From Phycisphaeraceae bacterium (lineage in GTDB: Bacteria; Planctomycetota; Phycisphaerae; Phycisphaerales; Phycisphaeraceae), in assembly GCA_007119405.1 (NCBI GenBank), contig SKPT01000458.1:1-6889 (forward strand): a stretch of DNA of 6,889 nt, read 5' to 3'. The notes below the pieces were generated by a model, which made no database searches, was not told the DNA's origin, and was given only the letters and a program-made list of their open reading frames with translations. The position numbers and the translations under genes were made by a program. Below, one piece after another: positions 1 to 5,879 of the stretch (positions are counted from its first letter, which is position 1; each line of letters begins with the position of its first letter).

Positions 1-669
1 CGCCGCCCCCAGCCGCGCCTCATCCACCTCCTCCGCCATCACCAGCGTCACGCGCACCGCCACCAGCCAGCCACGCTGCTGCCCGTCCCACTCCGGCTCC
101 CACCGCGTGCCGTCAAAGTACATCAGCTCCAGCCCCACCACCTGCCGCGCCACCGGCTCGACCACGCCCCGGCCCGCCCGCGCCGGGTCCGTCCGCCGAT
201 GCAACGTCAACAAGCCCTCGCCCTCGCCCTGTTCCAGGTACAGCTCCACCTCGTGCACGTCCGACTCCGGGTGCCCGGCCCGGACCCGCCGATGCGACAC
301 CGTCTCCAGCCGCAGCCGCGACAACGGCATCTGCCCCGCCGCCTGATCCGCCGCGCCCTCGAAGATCCAATCCTCGCGCACCGCCGTGCGATGCGCGTTG
401 CGCAGCGCGCCCACGATCGCCCGCATCCCCGCCCGCGCCTCGGCGTGGAGCTGCGCCTCGGCGTCAACCCGGTCACGCGACCGCGCCATGTTCCCCAGCA
501 CCACCATCGTCCCCGCCGCGACCACCACCACGATCGTCGACGCCACGATCACCTCCACCAGCGTAAACCCCGCGCCCCGCCACCGCGCACCGCGCACCGC
601 ACCCGCAGCACCACCTGGGAAGCTGGTGCGCCCCCGCCCCCCCGCGCGACTCGTCCCCGATACGCTCAC
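1..669 (-). CDS. gspJ: Minor pseudopilin GspJ-like, partial (3' end beyond the window)
   Basis: Reading from the GTG at 669-667, the frame stays open for 223 codons to the window edge, so the C-terminus is missing. Residues 31-40 (RGAG/FTLVEV) form a type III prepilin signal: cleavage is expected after Gly34, Glu39 is Glu+5 of the mature protein, and a hydrophobic helix (VIVASTIVVVVAAG) follows. Downstream is a soluble domain ending in the visible part with motifs such as LMYFDG and VAVRVTLVMAEE, as in GspJ-family minor pseudopilins, which cap the T2SS pseudopilus with GspI and GspK. The start is chosen because GTG overlaps the gspI stop by four bases (GTGA) and GGAGGAG lies just upstream (678-672). 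The resulting 34-residue leader is long; an internal GTG at 597 would give a normal 10-residue leader but has no evident ribosome site. The assignment as J rather than another minor pseudopilin rests on gene order and domain size. Confidence 0.8.
   Translation of the reverse strand, partial: MSVSGTSRAGGRGRTSFPGGAAGAVRGARWRGAGFTLVEVIVASTIVVVVAAGTMVVLGNMARSRDRVDAEAQLHAEARAGMRAIVGALRNAHRTAVREDWIFEGAADQAAGQMPLSRLRLETVSHRRVRAGHPESDVHEVELYLEQGEGEGLLTLHRRTDPARAGRGVVEPVARQVVGLELMYFDGTRWEPEWDGQQRGWLVAVRVTLVMAEEVDEARLGAA
608..629. repeat. 22-base hairpin-like element in the gspJ leader
   Basis: The plus strand reads GCACCACC, nine bases, then GGTGC, with outer arms GCACCA/TGGTGC that can pair. The same pattern and length occur at 1093-1114 in the gspI leader, in the same reading frame. 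The flanking stretch 580-606 is low-complexity, with tandem ACCGCGC units. Confidence 0.45.
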
Positions 670-1154
670 AGCTCCTCCCACGTCAGATCCCCCGGCCGCG
701 CGCCGGGCGGGTCGTACAACCGCGTCACGGCCTCCACCTCCCGATGCCCCCAGCGCACGCTCACCCGCACGTTGTAAAGATCCATCAGCTCCCCCGACTC
801 GATCGCCGCCTGCCAGCTATACGCCTGCCACGGCTCATCGAAGCTGCCCTGCATCGGCCCCGTGCTCAGCAACCGCTCCGGCCCGATCAGGTCGATCCGC
901 GTCACCACCGCGTCCAGCAGCATCGCCGCCTGCTCATACTCCCGCGCCACCCGCGCCGTCTGCACCGCCTGGCCCATCCCGTACCCGATCCCCGCCCCCG
1001 CGATCGCCAGCACCACCCCCGCCAGCAGCGCCTCGACCAGCGTGAACCCTCCCGACCGGCGCCCGCAACGCACCGGGCGCAACGCCGCCCTGGCACCACC
1101 GGCCGACCCGGTGCAGCACCCGCCCCAAACACGACCCACTGGCCAACGCCTCAC
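666..1154 (-). CDS. gspI: Minor pseudopilin GspI-like
   Basis: A 162-residue protein with a prepilin peptidase site RRSGG/FTLVEALLAG: cleavage is expected after Gly36, Glu41 is Glu+5, and a hydrophobic N-terminal helix runs to about residue 60. The mature part is about 126 residues, typical of GspI, which starts assembly of the pseudopilus tip with GspJ and GspK. Its place after gspH and before gspJ matches the standard operon order. The start is the GTG at 1154, five bases after GGAG (1163-1160) and 25 bases after the gspH stop. This leaves a 36-residue leader rich in Gly, Arg and Cys, longer than usual. A GTG at 1073 would give a nine-residue leader but lacks a clear ribosome site. Divergence of minor pseudopilins makes the letter less certain than the family. 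Confidence 0.8.
   Translation of the reverse strand: MRRWPVGRVWGGCCTGSAGGARAALRPVRCGRRSGGFTLVEALLAGVVLAIAGAGIGYGMGQAVQTARVAREYEQAAMLLDAVVTRIDLIGPERLLSTGPMQGSFDEPWQAYSWQAAIESGELMDLYNVRVSVRWGHREVEAVTRLYDPPGARPGDLTWEEL
672..678 (-). promoter_or_regulatory. Shine-Dalgarno of gspJ inside the gspI 3' end
   Basis: GGAGGAG lies in the last codons of gspI, a few bases before the GTG at 669. Together with the GTGA overlap it supports translational coupling of gspJ to gspI and decides the start in favour of the long leader. Confidence 0.6.
1093..1114. repeat. 22-base hairpin-like element in the gspI leader
   Basis: The plus strand reads GCACCACC, nine bases, then GGTGC, with GCACC/GGTGC arms. It matches the element at 608-629 in length, ends and reading frame: both encode Thr-x-x-x-Gly-Gly-Ala on the minus strand. 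Both lie a little over 40 bases upstream of the Phe codon of the prepilin cleavage site. Confidence 0.45.
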
Positions 1155-1183
1155 AACATCTCCACGAGCGGGGCCCTTCTCAT
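1151..1183 (-). other. Possible 10-codon coupling mini-ORF between gspH and gspI
   Basis: An ATG overlaps the gspH stop (ATGA at 1183-1180) and opens a 10-codon frame (MRRAPLVEML). Its TGA overlaps the GTG start of gspI (GTGA at 1154-1151). The frame contains the GGAG used by gspI. The double overlap would let ribosomes leaving gspH reach the gspI start. It may be chance in such dense sequence, and no protein function is implied. Confidence 0.25.
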
Positions 1184-1773
1184 CGGCCCAGGTCCAGGTC
1201 CGTCCGATCCTCCAGCCGACCCGTCGCCCGCCCGGCCGCGAGCTGCCGCCGACCCGTGCTCGCCGCGATCGCCAGCGACCAGTAGGCCGTGCCGTCCGTG
1301 ATCTCGATCACCGCCGCCTGCGCCTCGCCGCTTGGCCGGAACGTCACGCCCTCGCCCTGCGTCGTCTCCGGCTGATCCGTCGCCCCCACGTCGTCGTACA
1401 CCTCCACGCGCGAGAAGCTCACCCCCGGCCGCAGCGACCCGCCGCGATGCACCGCGCTGGGCACCGCCTGCCACTGCCCCGGCTCGGCCACGGGCTCGGG
1501 CTGGTGCGCCAGCGCGAAGCGCCCCTGCTGACGCTCGATCACCAGTCGCGTCGGCACGTTCCGCGTCATCGCATACCCATGCGCATAGTCCGCCGCGGTC
1601 TTCAGCGCGTTGGCCGACGCCCGCAGCCGCGCCGACGCCGCCCGCCCCGTCAATTGCGGCACGGTCATCGCCCCCAGCACGCCCACGATCACGATCACCA
1701 CGATCAGCTCCACCAGCGTGAAGCCGCGCCCGCCCGGGCCACCAACCACCAGCCTTTGCCTGTGCTGCCGCAT
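1180..1773 (-). CDS. gspH: Minor pseudopilin GspH-like
   Basis: A 197-residue pseudopilin. The prepilin signal is GGRG/FTLVELIVV, with cleavage after Gly17, Glu22 at mature +5 and a hydrophobic helix to about residue 38. The following segment (SARLRASANALKTAADYAHGYAMTRNVPTRLVIE) fits the GspH/FimT pattern of an amphipathic helix leading into the first beta-strand of the globular domain. GspH joins the minor tip complex to the GspG filament. The start is the ATG at 1773, preceded by a purine-rich AAGGCGAGAG, and lies 57 bases after the gspG stop. The C-terminal tail after about residue 175 is charged and looks disordered. Confidence 0.88.
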   Translation of the reverse strand: MRQHRQRLVVGGPGGRGFTLVELIVVIVIVGVLGAMTVPQLTGRAASARLRASANALKTAADYAHGYAMTRNVPTRLVIERQQGRFALAHQPEPVAEPGQWQAVPSAVHRGGSLRPGVSFSRVEVYDDVGATDQPETTQGEGVTFRPSGEAQAAVIEITDGTAYWSLAIAASTGRRQLAAGRATGRLEDRTDLDLGR

Positions 1774-1830
1774 CTCTCGCCTTGCTGCTCTCGCCCTGCC
1801 GACCGTCGCGTGCTTCGCCGCTGCGCGGTA
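1774..1830. repeat. Degenerate copy of the intergenic repeat arm in the gspG-gspH gap
   Basis: On the minus strand the gap begins ACCGCGCAGCGGCGAAGCAC, then CGCGA, GGCAGGGCGAGAG and CAGCAAGGC. It follows the order of the left arm of the repeat at 2276 (ACCGCGAAGGGGCGAAG, then ACGCGAAG, GGCAG and GGCAGCAAGCC) with several mismatches. The gap contains nothing else except the weak gspH ribosome site. The similarity is by eye and could partly reflect base composition. Confidence 0.35.
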
Positions 1831-2238
1831 TCAATCCCAGTTCGTCACCGGCGCGTTGTCCCCTTCGCCGCCCTCCTGCCCGTCGGCGCCGAGGCTGTAC
1901 AGGTCGAACACGCCATGCTGGCCCGGGTAGCGGTACACCAGCGCATTGCCCCACGGGTCGCGCAGATCGCGCTCGCGCAGCGACGGCGCCCGCCAGCGGT
2001 CGTCGCTGATGTCCGCCGGCTGGCGCACCAGCTCGTCCAGGCTGTTCGGATACCGGTTGTAATCCAGGTAGAACGTCTGGATCGCGCTGTCCACCTGCCC
2101 GATCTGCATCCGCGCCGCGTTCCGCCGCGCCTCGTCCGTGCGCCCGATGAACCGCGGCACGATCATCGCCGCCAGCACGCCGATGATCACCACCACCACC
2201 AGCACCTCGACCAGCGTAAACCCTTTAGCGCCTCGCAT
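1831..2238 (-). CDS. gspG: Major pseudopilin GspG
   Basis: A 135-residue major pseudopilin, the repeating subunit of the T2SS pseudopilus. The short leader MRGAKG is cut before Phe7 (FTLVEVLVVVVIIGVLAAMIVP), with Glu11 at mature +5. The C-terminal half has the GspG signature: DPWGN at 94-98, YPGQHG, FDLYSLGADGQEGGEGDN at 111-128 and a closing NW. In known GspG proteins the loop holding Asp119 and Asp127 binds a structural calcium ion. The start is the ATG at 2238, because AGGAG (2249-2245) lies six bases upstream. An in-frame ATG at 2262 has no ribosome site and would add eight residues. GspG lies 292 bases after gspF, across a large inverted repeat. Confidence 0.95.
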   Translation of the reverse strand: MRGAKGFTLVEVLVVVVIIGVLAAMIVPRFIGRTDEARRNAARMQIGQVDSAIQTFYLDYNRYPNSLDELVRQPADISDDRWRAPSLRERDLRDPWGNALVYRYPGQHGVFDLYSLGADGQEGGEGDNAPVTNWD

Positions 2239-2244
2239 CACACG

Positions 2245-2249
2245 CTCCT
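2245..2249 (-). promoter_or_regulatory. Shine-Dalgarno that fixes the gspG start
   Basis: AGGAG on the minus strand, six bases before the ATG at 2238. It rules in the short six-residue leader over the upstream in-frame ATG at 2262. Confidence 0.7.
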
Positions 2250-2275
2250 GTCCCCGGCTCATGAATTCTCAATAA

Positions 2276-2476
2276 AACCGCGAAGGGGCGAAGAAGGCGA
2301 AGAACGCGAAGAAAGGCAGCCAAGGAAACCAGGAAAGGCAGCAAGCCAGCAAAAGGAGAAAAACTCCCTGCCTTCACCCACACCTCTCGATTCCTGCCTT
2401 CCTGCCCTTGCTGCCTTGCTCATCTGCCTTTCCTTCTTCGCTTCGCGTCCTTCGCAACCTTCGCCCCTTCGCGGTT
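2276..2476. repeat. Large inverted repeat filling the gspF-gspG gap
   Basis: The outer 18 bases are perfect inverted copies: AACCGCGAAGGGGCGAAG at 2276-2293 and its reverse complement at 2459-2476. Inward, both arms continue with imperfect matches of GCGAAGnn units, then GGCAG/CTGCC-rich segments, around a centre near 2360. The right arm has TTCACCCACA (2373-2382), two TTCCTGCC units (2391-2406), and CATCTGCCTTTCCTTCTTCG before the terminal units. The same modules occur at 3824-3982 and 6701-6848. On the operon transcript the outer stem is followed by UUUUAUU, giving it a terminator-like edge. No coding potential beyond low-complexity frames is seen. Confidence 0.8.
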
Positions 2477-2486
2477 CTCTCTTTTT

Positions 2487-2528
2487 CTGCATTCTGCATT
2501 CTGCATTCTGCATTCTGCATTCTGCATT
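2487..2528. repeat. Heptamer tandem repeat (CTGCATT)x6
   Basis: Six perfect copies of CTGCATT on the plus strand (AATGCAG on the minus strand). The array ends two bases from the gspF stop codon and starts ten bases after the inverted repeat. The pure array is a likely site of copy-number change by slippage. Confidence 0.9.
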
Positions 2529-2530
2529 TC

Positions 2531-3781
2531 CTACACCCCCGCCGACATCGACACGATCGGCAGCAGCACCGCCGCCAGGACCGTCCCCACCACCACCGTC
2601 AGCGCCACGATCAGCAGCGCCGGCAGCACCGACATCGTCCGGTCGATCGCCGCCGTCGTCTCGCGCTCGTACGCGTCGGCCGCCCGCAGCAGCAGCTCGT
2701 CAATCTTGCCCGTCTGCTCGCCCAGCGCGATCACCTGGATGAACAGCGGCGGAAACTGCCCCGTCTTGCGCAAAGGCTCGGCGATCGATTCGCCCTGCGT
2801 GATCGCCCCGCGCACCTCGTCCACCGTCCGCGCCATCGCCTCGTTGCCCAGCGTGTCACGCAAGACGTGCAGCGCCTCGAGGATCTGAATCCCTGACCCC
2901 GTCAGCGTCGCCAGCGTCCGCGCAAAGCGCCCCACCGCCACCTTCCGCAGCGTCGGGCCCACGATCGGCAGCGCCAGCTTGAAACGGTCCCACTTCAGCC
3001 GCCCTTCCGCCGTGCGCACCCACTGCACGAACCAGTACCACCCCGCCCCCGCCGCCAGCGCCGCCAGCACCGCCCACCCGCTCGTGAAGAACCCGCTCAC
3101 CGCCAGCAGCAGCCGCGTCGGCAGAGGCAGCGGCCGACCCTCCTGCACCATCGAGTCCAGGATCGTCGGCGCCACCCACACCATGATCACGACCACCGAC
3201 ACCACCACCAGCGCGATGACGATCATCGGATACGTCGCCGCCGAGCGAATCCGCTCGCGCACCGCCAGCTCGCGCTCGGCGAACGACGCCAGCGACGCCA
3301 TCACCTCGTCCAGCACCCCGGCCGTCTCCCCGGCCCGCACCATCGCCACGTGCAGCGGCGTGAACAGACGACCCTGCGCCGCCATCGCGTCCGACAGCGC
3401 CTCGCCGCCCTGCACCCGCTGGGCCAGGTCGCCCACCAGCCGGCGCACCGGCTCCGACTCCGCCTGCTCCTCGACCACGCGCAGCGCGTGCAGCAGCGTC
3501 AGCCCCGCCTCCAGCGCCGTGGCGATCTGCCCGAACATCGCCGCCCGGCTGCGCAGCGACACGCCCCCGCCAAGCCACCCGCGCCAATCAAACCCCGACG
3601 ACGCGTCCGCTTCTCCGCCGCCCCCCGCCACGCCACCCGCCACCCCCAGCGCATCGACCTGCGTCACGTACACCCCTTGCGCCGCCAACTGCGACACCAC
3701 CTGCGCCTCGCCCGCGGCCTCCAGCTCCCCGGCCGTGGGCTGGCCCGACTCGTCCAACGCGCTGTAACGAAACCTCGGCAT
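2531..3781 (-). CDS. gspF: T2SS inner-membrane platform protein GspF
   Basis: A 416-residue polytopic protein of normal GspF length. It begins with the family start MPRFRYSALD and has two tandem T2SSF domains at about 80-203 and 282-405. Each carries the expected signature: FTPLHVAMVRAGETAGVLDEV at 140-160 and FPPLFIQVIALGEQTGKIDEL at 343-363. Membrane segments are visible at about 184-205, 226-252 and 384-412. GspF sits in the inner membrane above the GspE hexamer and is thought to help feed pseudopilins into the growing fibre. A Gly/Ala-rich linker at about 46-62 separates the N-terminal region. The start is the ATG at 3781, on family alignment; upstream in-frame GTG and TTG codons (3793, 3799) exist, and the ribosome site is weak. 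It follows gspE across a 232-base gap filled by an inverted repeat. Confidence 0.93.
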   Translation of the reverse strand: MPRFRYSALDESGQPTAGELEAAGEAQVVSQLAAQGVYVTQVDALGVAGGVAGGGGEADASSGFDWRGWLGGGVSLRSRAAMFGQIATALEAGLTLLHALRVVEEQAESEPVRRLVGDLAQRVQGGEALSDAMAAQGRLFTPLHVAMVRAGETAGVLDEVMASLASFAERELAVRERIRSAATYPMIVIALVVVSVVVIMVWVAPTILDSMVQEGRPLPLPTRLLLAVSGFFTSGWAVLAALAAGAGWYWFVQWVRTAEGRLKWDRFKLALPIVGPTLRKVAVGRFARTLATLTGSGIQILEALHVLRDTLGNEAMARTVDEVRGAITQGESIAEPLRKTGQFPPLFIQVIALGEQTGKIDELLLRAADAYERETTAAIDRTMSVLPALLIVALTVVVGTVLAAVLLPIVSMSAGV

Positions 3782-3823
3782 GAACAGCACCACTGTCAAA
3801 CAGACGCCTTGAGCCCTTCGATC

Positions 3824-3982
3824 AACCGCGAAGACGCGAAAAACGCGAAGAAAAGGCTGCTACGGAAGCCAGGAAGGAAGGAACCCAGGAATCGGGAGAA
3901 ACACGTTGCAACGCTTCCTTTCCTGCCTTCCTGCCTTCCTCATTCGCCTTTCCTTCTTCGCCCCCTTCGCCCCTTCGCGGTT
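3824..3982. repeat. Inverted repeat filling the gspE-gspF gap
   Basis: The ends are AACCGCGAAG (3824-3833) and CTTCGCGGTT (3973-3982), a perfect 10-base pair. The arms continue as imperfect complements built from GCGAAG units and GGAAGG/CCTTCC units. The right arm has two TTCCTGCC units (3920-3935), then TCATTCGCCTTTCCTTCTTC and two CTTCGCCCC-type units, in the same module order as the repeat at 2276-2476. The arms differ in detail between the two islands, so these are diverged family members and not a recent duplication. Confidence 0.8.
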
Positions 3983-4013
3983 CATCCCCTCCCCATCACC
4001 ATGCATCGGTGGT

Positions 4014-5786
4014 TCACTCGTCATCCAGCGTCAGCGCCGCCTCCGCCGGCGTGTCCTGCGTCACGCGCAGAACCTCCTCCAGTGTCGTCATCCCCGCCAG
4101 CGCCTTCTCGTACCCGTCCTCCCACATCGGCCGATGCTCCTCGGCCGCGCTCGCCAGCATCTCCGTCGTGCTCCCGCGGCGCTGGATCACCTCGTGCATC
4201 GCCTCCGTCACGCGCACCAGCTCGAAGATCCCCGTACGCCCCGCGTAGCCCGTGTGGCGACAACGCGAGCAGCCACGCCCGTGATAAAACGTCGCCTGCC
4301 TCGCCTCGTCCGTGCGATGACCCAGCCGACGCAGGATCTGCCCCGACTGCCGCACCGGCTCGCGGCAATGACCGCAGATGTTGCGCACCAGCCGCTGCGC
4401 CACCACCCCCTCCAGCGACGACGCCAGCAGGAACGGCTCCACCCCCATGTCCAGCAGCCGCGTCACCGCCCCCACCGCGTCGTTCGTGTGCAGCGTCGAG
4501 AACACCAGGTGACCCGTCAACGCGCTGCGGATCGCGATGTCCGCCGTCTCGCGGTCGCGAATCTCGCCCACCATGATCACGTCCGGGTCCTGGCGCAGAA
4601 TCGACCGCAGCCCCGTCGCGAAGTCCACCCCGCGCTTGGCGTTGACCGGGATCTGGTTCACCCCGTCGAGCTGATACTCCACCGGATCCTCGATCGTGAT
4701 GATCTTGCGCTGCGGCGAATAGATCTTGTTGATCGCCGCGTACAGCGTCGTCGTCTTGCCGCTGCCCGTCGGCCCCGTTACCAGCACGATGCCGTGCGGC
4801 CGGGCGAGGATGCGCCCGAACGGCTCGAGGTACCGCCGGGCCATGCCCAGCTCCTCCAGGCCGATCAGCCCGGCGGCGCGGTTCAGCAGCCGCATCACCA
4901 CGCTCTCGCCATGCACCGTCGGCACGGTCGAGATGCGCACGTCCACCTTGCCCGCCGGCGACGCGAAGCTCGTGCTGCCGTCCTGCGGCACGAAGCGCTC
5001 GGCGATGTTCATCGCCCCCATGATCTTCACGCGCGACACGATCGCCGGGTACAGATGCACCGGCGGCGGGTCCACTTCGTGCAGCACGCCGTCGATGCGA
5101 TACTTGAACGTGACCTTGTTCTCGAACGGCTCGATGTGCACGTCGCTGGCCCGCGCCTCGACCGCCTCGAGCAGCACCAGGTTCACCAGGTTCACCACCG
5201 ACGGCTCGCTGGCGAGCTGCTCCAGGTCCACCACCGACTCCCCCCCGCCACTCCCGCCACCCCGCGCGCCCGCCTGCGGCCCCTGCTCCTGCCGACCGCC
5301 GCCCAGGTCCGCCGCCATGCGCGACACCTGCGAGCCGTATGCCTTCTTCACCGCCTCCAGCAGCTCGTGCTCCGGCGCATGGCAGCGCTCGATGCGCTTG
5401 CCCGCGACCACGCGAAGCTGCTCGACCACCTGCTCGTCGAACGGGTCCACCATCGCCACGCGCAGCGACCGTCCGCGCAGCTCCACCGGCAGCGCCTTGT
5501 GCCGCAGCGCCACCGCCGCCGGCACGCACGCCAGCGCCTCGGGCTGAACCGGGCGCTCGGCCAGTGCGATCGTCTCGATCCCCGCCTCCGCCAGCCGCGC
5601 CGCGAACACCGCCGACGCATCCAGCCCGTAGCGCTGCACGAGCAGCCCCAGCACGTCACCGCCCTGCCGGGCCGCGTCCTCGAGCTGCTGCCGGGTCACC
5701 TGCCCCCGGGCCACGAGCACCTCGCCCACGCGAAGCGCGACAACATCCGTCCCGGACCCCGCGCGCTCGGCCACAAGTCGGTTCAT
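4014..5786 (-). CDS. gspE: T2SS assembly ATPase GspE
   Basis: A 590-residue cytoplasmic secretion ATPase of the GspE/PilB family that powers pseudopilus assembly. Counting from the ATG at 5786, residues 17-67 resemble an MshEN-type N-terminal domain (RVGEVLVARGQVTRQQL). A Gly-rich linker follows at about 162-183, then N2 (NLVNLVLLEAVEARASDVHIEP). The catalytic part has Walker A GPTGSGKT at 338-345 (Lys344), the Asp box IITIEDPVEYQLDG, Walker B DPDVIMVGEIRD with Glu408, and the His box GHLVFSTLHTND at 425-436. Four cysteines in two CxxC pairs (471/474 and 506/509) form the zinc-binding C-domain seen in GspE. Adjacency to gspF and gspG separates it from a pilus or retraction ATPase. The start at 5786 is set by GGAG eight bases upstream; the GTG at 5795 overlaps that site. 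Confidence 0.96.
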   Translation of the reverse strand: MNRLVAERAGSGTDVVALRVGEVLVARGQVTRQQLEDAARQGGDVLGLLVQRYGLDASAVFAARLAEAGIETIALAERPVQPEALACVPAAVALRHKALPVELRGRSLRVAMVDPFDEQVVEQLRVVAGKRIERCHAPEHELLEAVKKAYGSQVSRMAADLGGGRQEQGPQAGARGGGSGGGESVVDLEQLASEPSVVNLVNLVLLEAVEARASDVHIEPFENKVTFKYRIDGVLHEVDPPPVHLYPAIVSRVKIMGAMNIAERFVPQDGSTSFASPAGKVDVRISTVPTVHGESVVMRLLNRAAGLIGLEELGMARRYLEPFGRILARPHGIVLVTGPTGSGKTTTLYAAINKIYSPQRKIITIEDPVEYQLDGVNQIPVNAKRGVDFATGLRSILRQDPDVIMVGEIRDRETADIAIRSALTGHLVFSTLHTNDAVGAVTRLLDMGVEPFLLASSLEGVVAQRLVRNICGHCREPVRQSGQILRRLGHRTDEARQATFYHGRGCSRCRHTGYAGRTGIFELVRVTEAMHEVIQRRGSTTEMLASAAEEHRPMWEDGYEKALAGMTTLEEVLRVTQDTPAEAALTLDDE

Positions 5787-5794
5787 GAATCGCA

Positions 5795-5798
5795 CTCC
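5795..5798 (-). promoter_or_regulatory. Shine-Dalgarno that decides the gspE start
   Basis: GGAG on the minus strand lies eight bases before the ATG at 5786. It overlaps the alternative in-frame GTG at 5795, which therefore could not be served by it. Confidence 0.6.
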
Positions 5799-5833
5799 AG
5801 CCGCTTGCGCCGAAACGCACCATCCCGCCGGAC

Positions 5834-5862
5834 AATGTATGCCAAAATATTGGCCTACGCAA
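5834..5862 (-). promoter_or_regulatory. Candidate sigma70-type promoter of the gsp operon
   Basis: On the minus strand TTGCGT (5862-5857) and TACATT (5839-5834) are separated by exactly 17 bases, in the only clearly AT-rich patch between the Spy-like gene and gspE. The predicted start near 5827 would leave a leader of about 40 bases with GGAG near its end. The -35 box matches consensus at only three positions and the -10 at four, so this is a candidate only. Confidence 0.4.
5841..5854. promoter_or_regulatory. Palindrome in the promoter spacer, possible operator
   Basis: GCCAAAATATTGGC has perfect five-base arms GCCAA/TTGGC around a four-base AT centre. It lies wholly between the candidate -35 and -10 boxes, where a bound dimeric repressor or spacer-distorting activator could control gspE. 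The size is at the low end for an operator and no regulator gene is in view. Confidence 0.35.
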
Positions 5863-5879
5863 GAGCCGGGCCCCGCGCG

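Noticed and set aside
2276..2476. CRISPR array
   Set aside because: Repeat units are 7-9 bases, degenerate and contiguous, with no regular spacers and no cas genes.
2259..2513. A minus-strand frame coding MQNAECRMQ-type sequence
   Set aside because: It is translation of the AATGCAG array and the inverted repeat, with no homology-like features.
862..2742. A long plus-strand open frame across gspI, gspH, gspG and repeats
   Set aside because: It runs antisense through several recognised genes and two repeats, with composition typical of a shadow frame.
3794..3799. A perfect TTGACA hexamer just upstream of gspF
   Set aside because: At 17 bases downstream lies GAGGTT, which is not a -10 box, and this position is already inside gspF.
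3824..3982. Insertion sequence with target duplications
   Set aside because: No transposase fragment, and the bases flanking the ends do not form a convincing direct duplication in either island.
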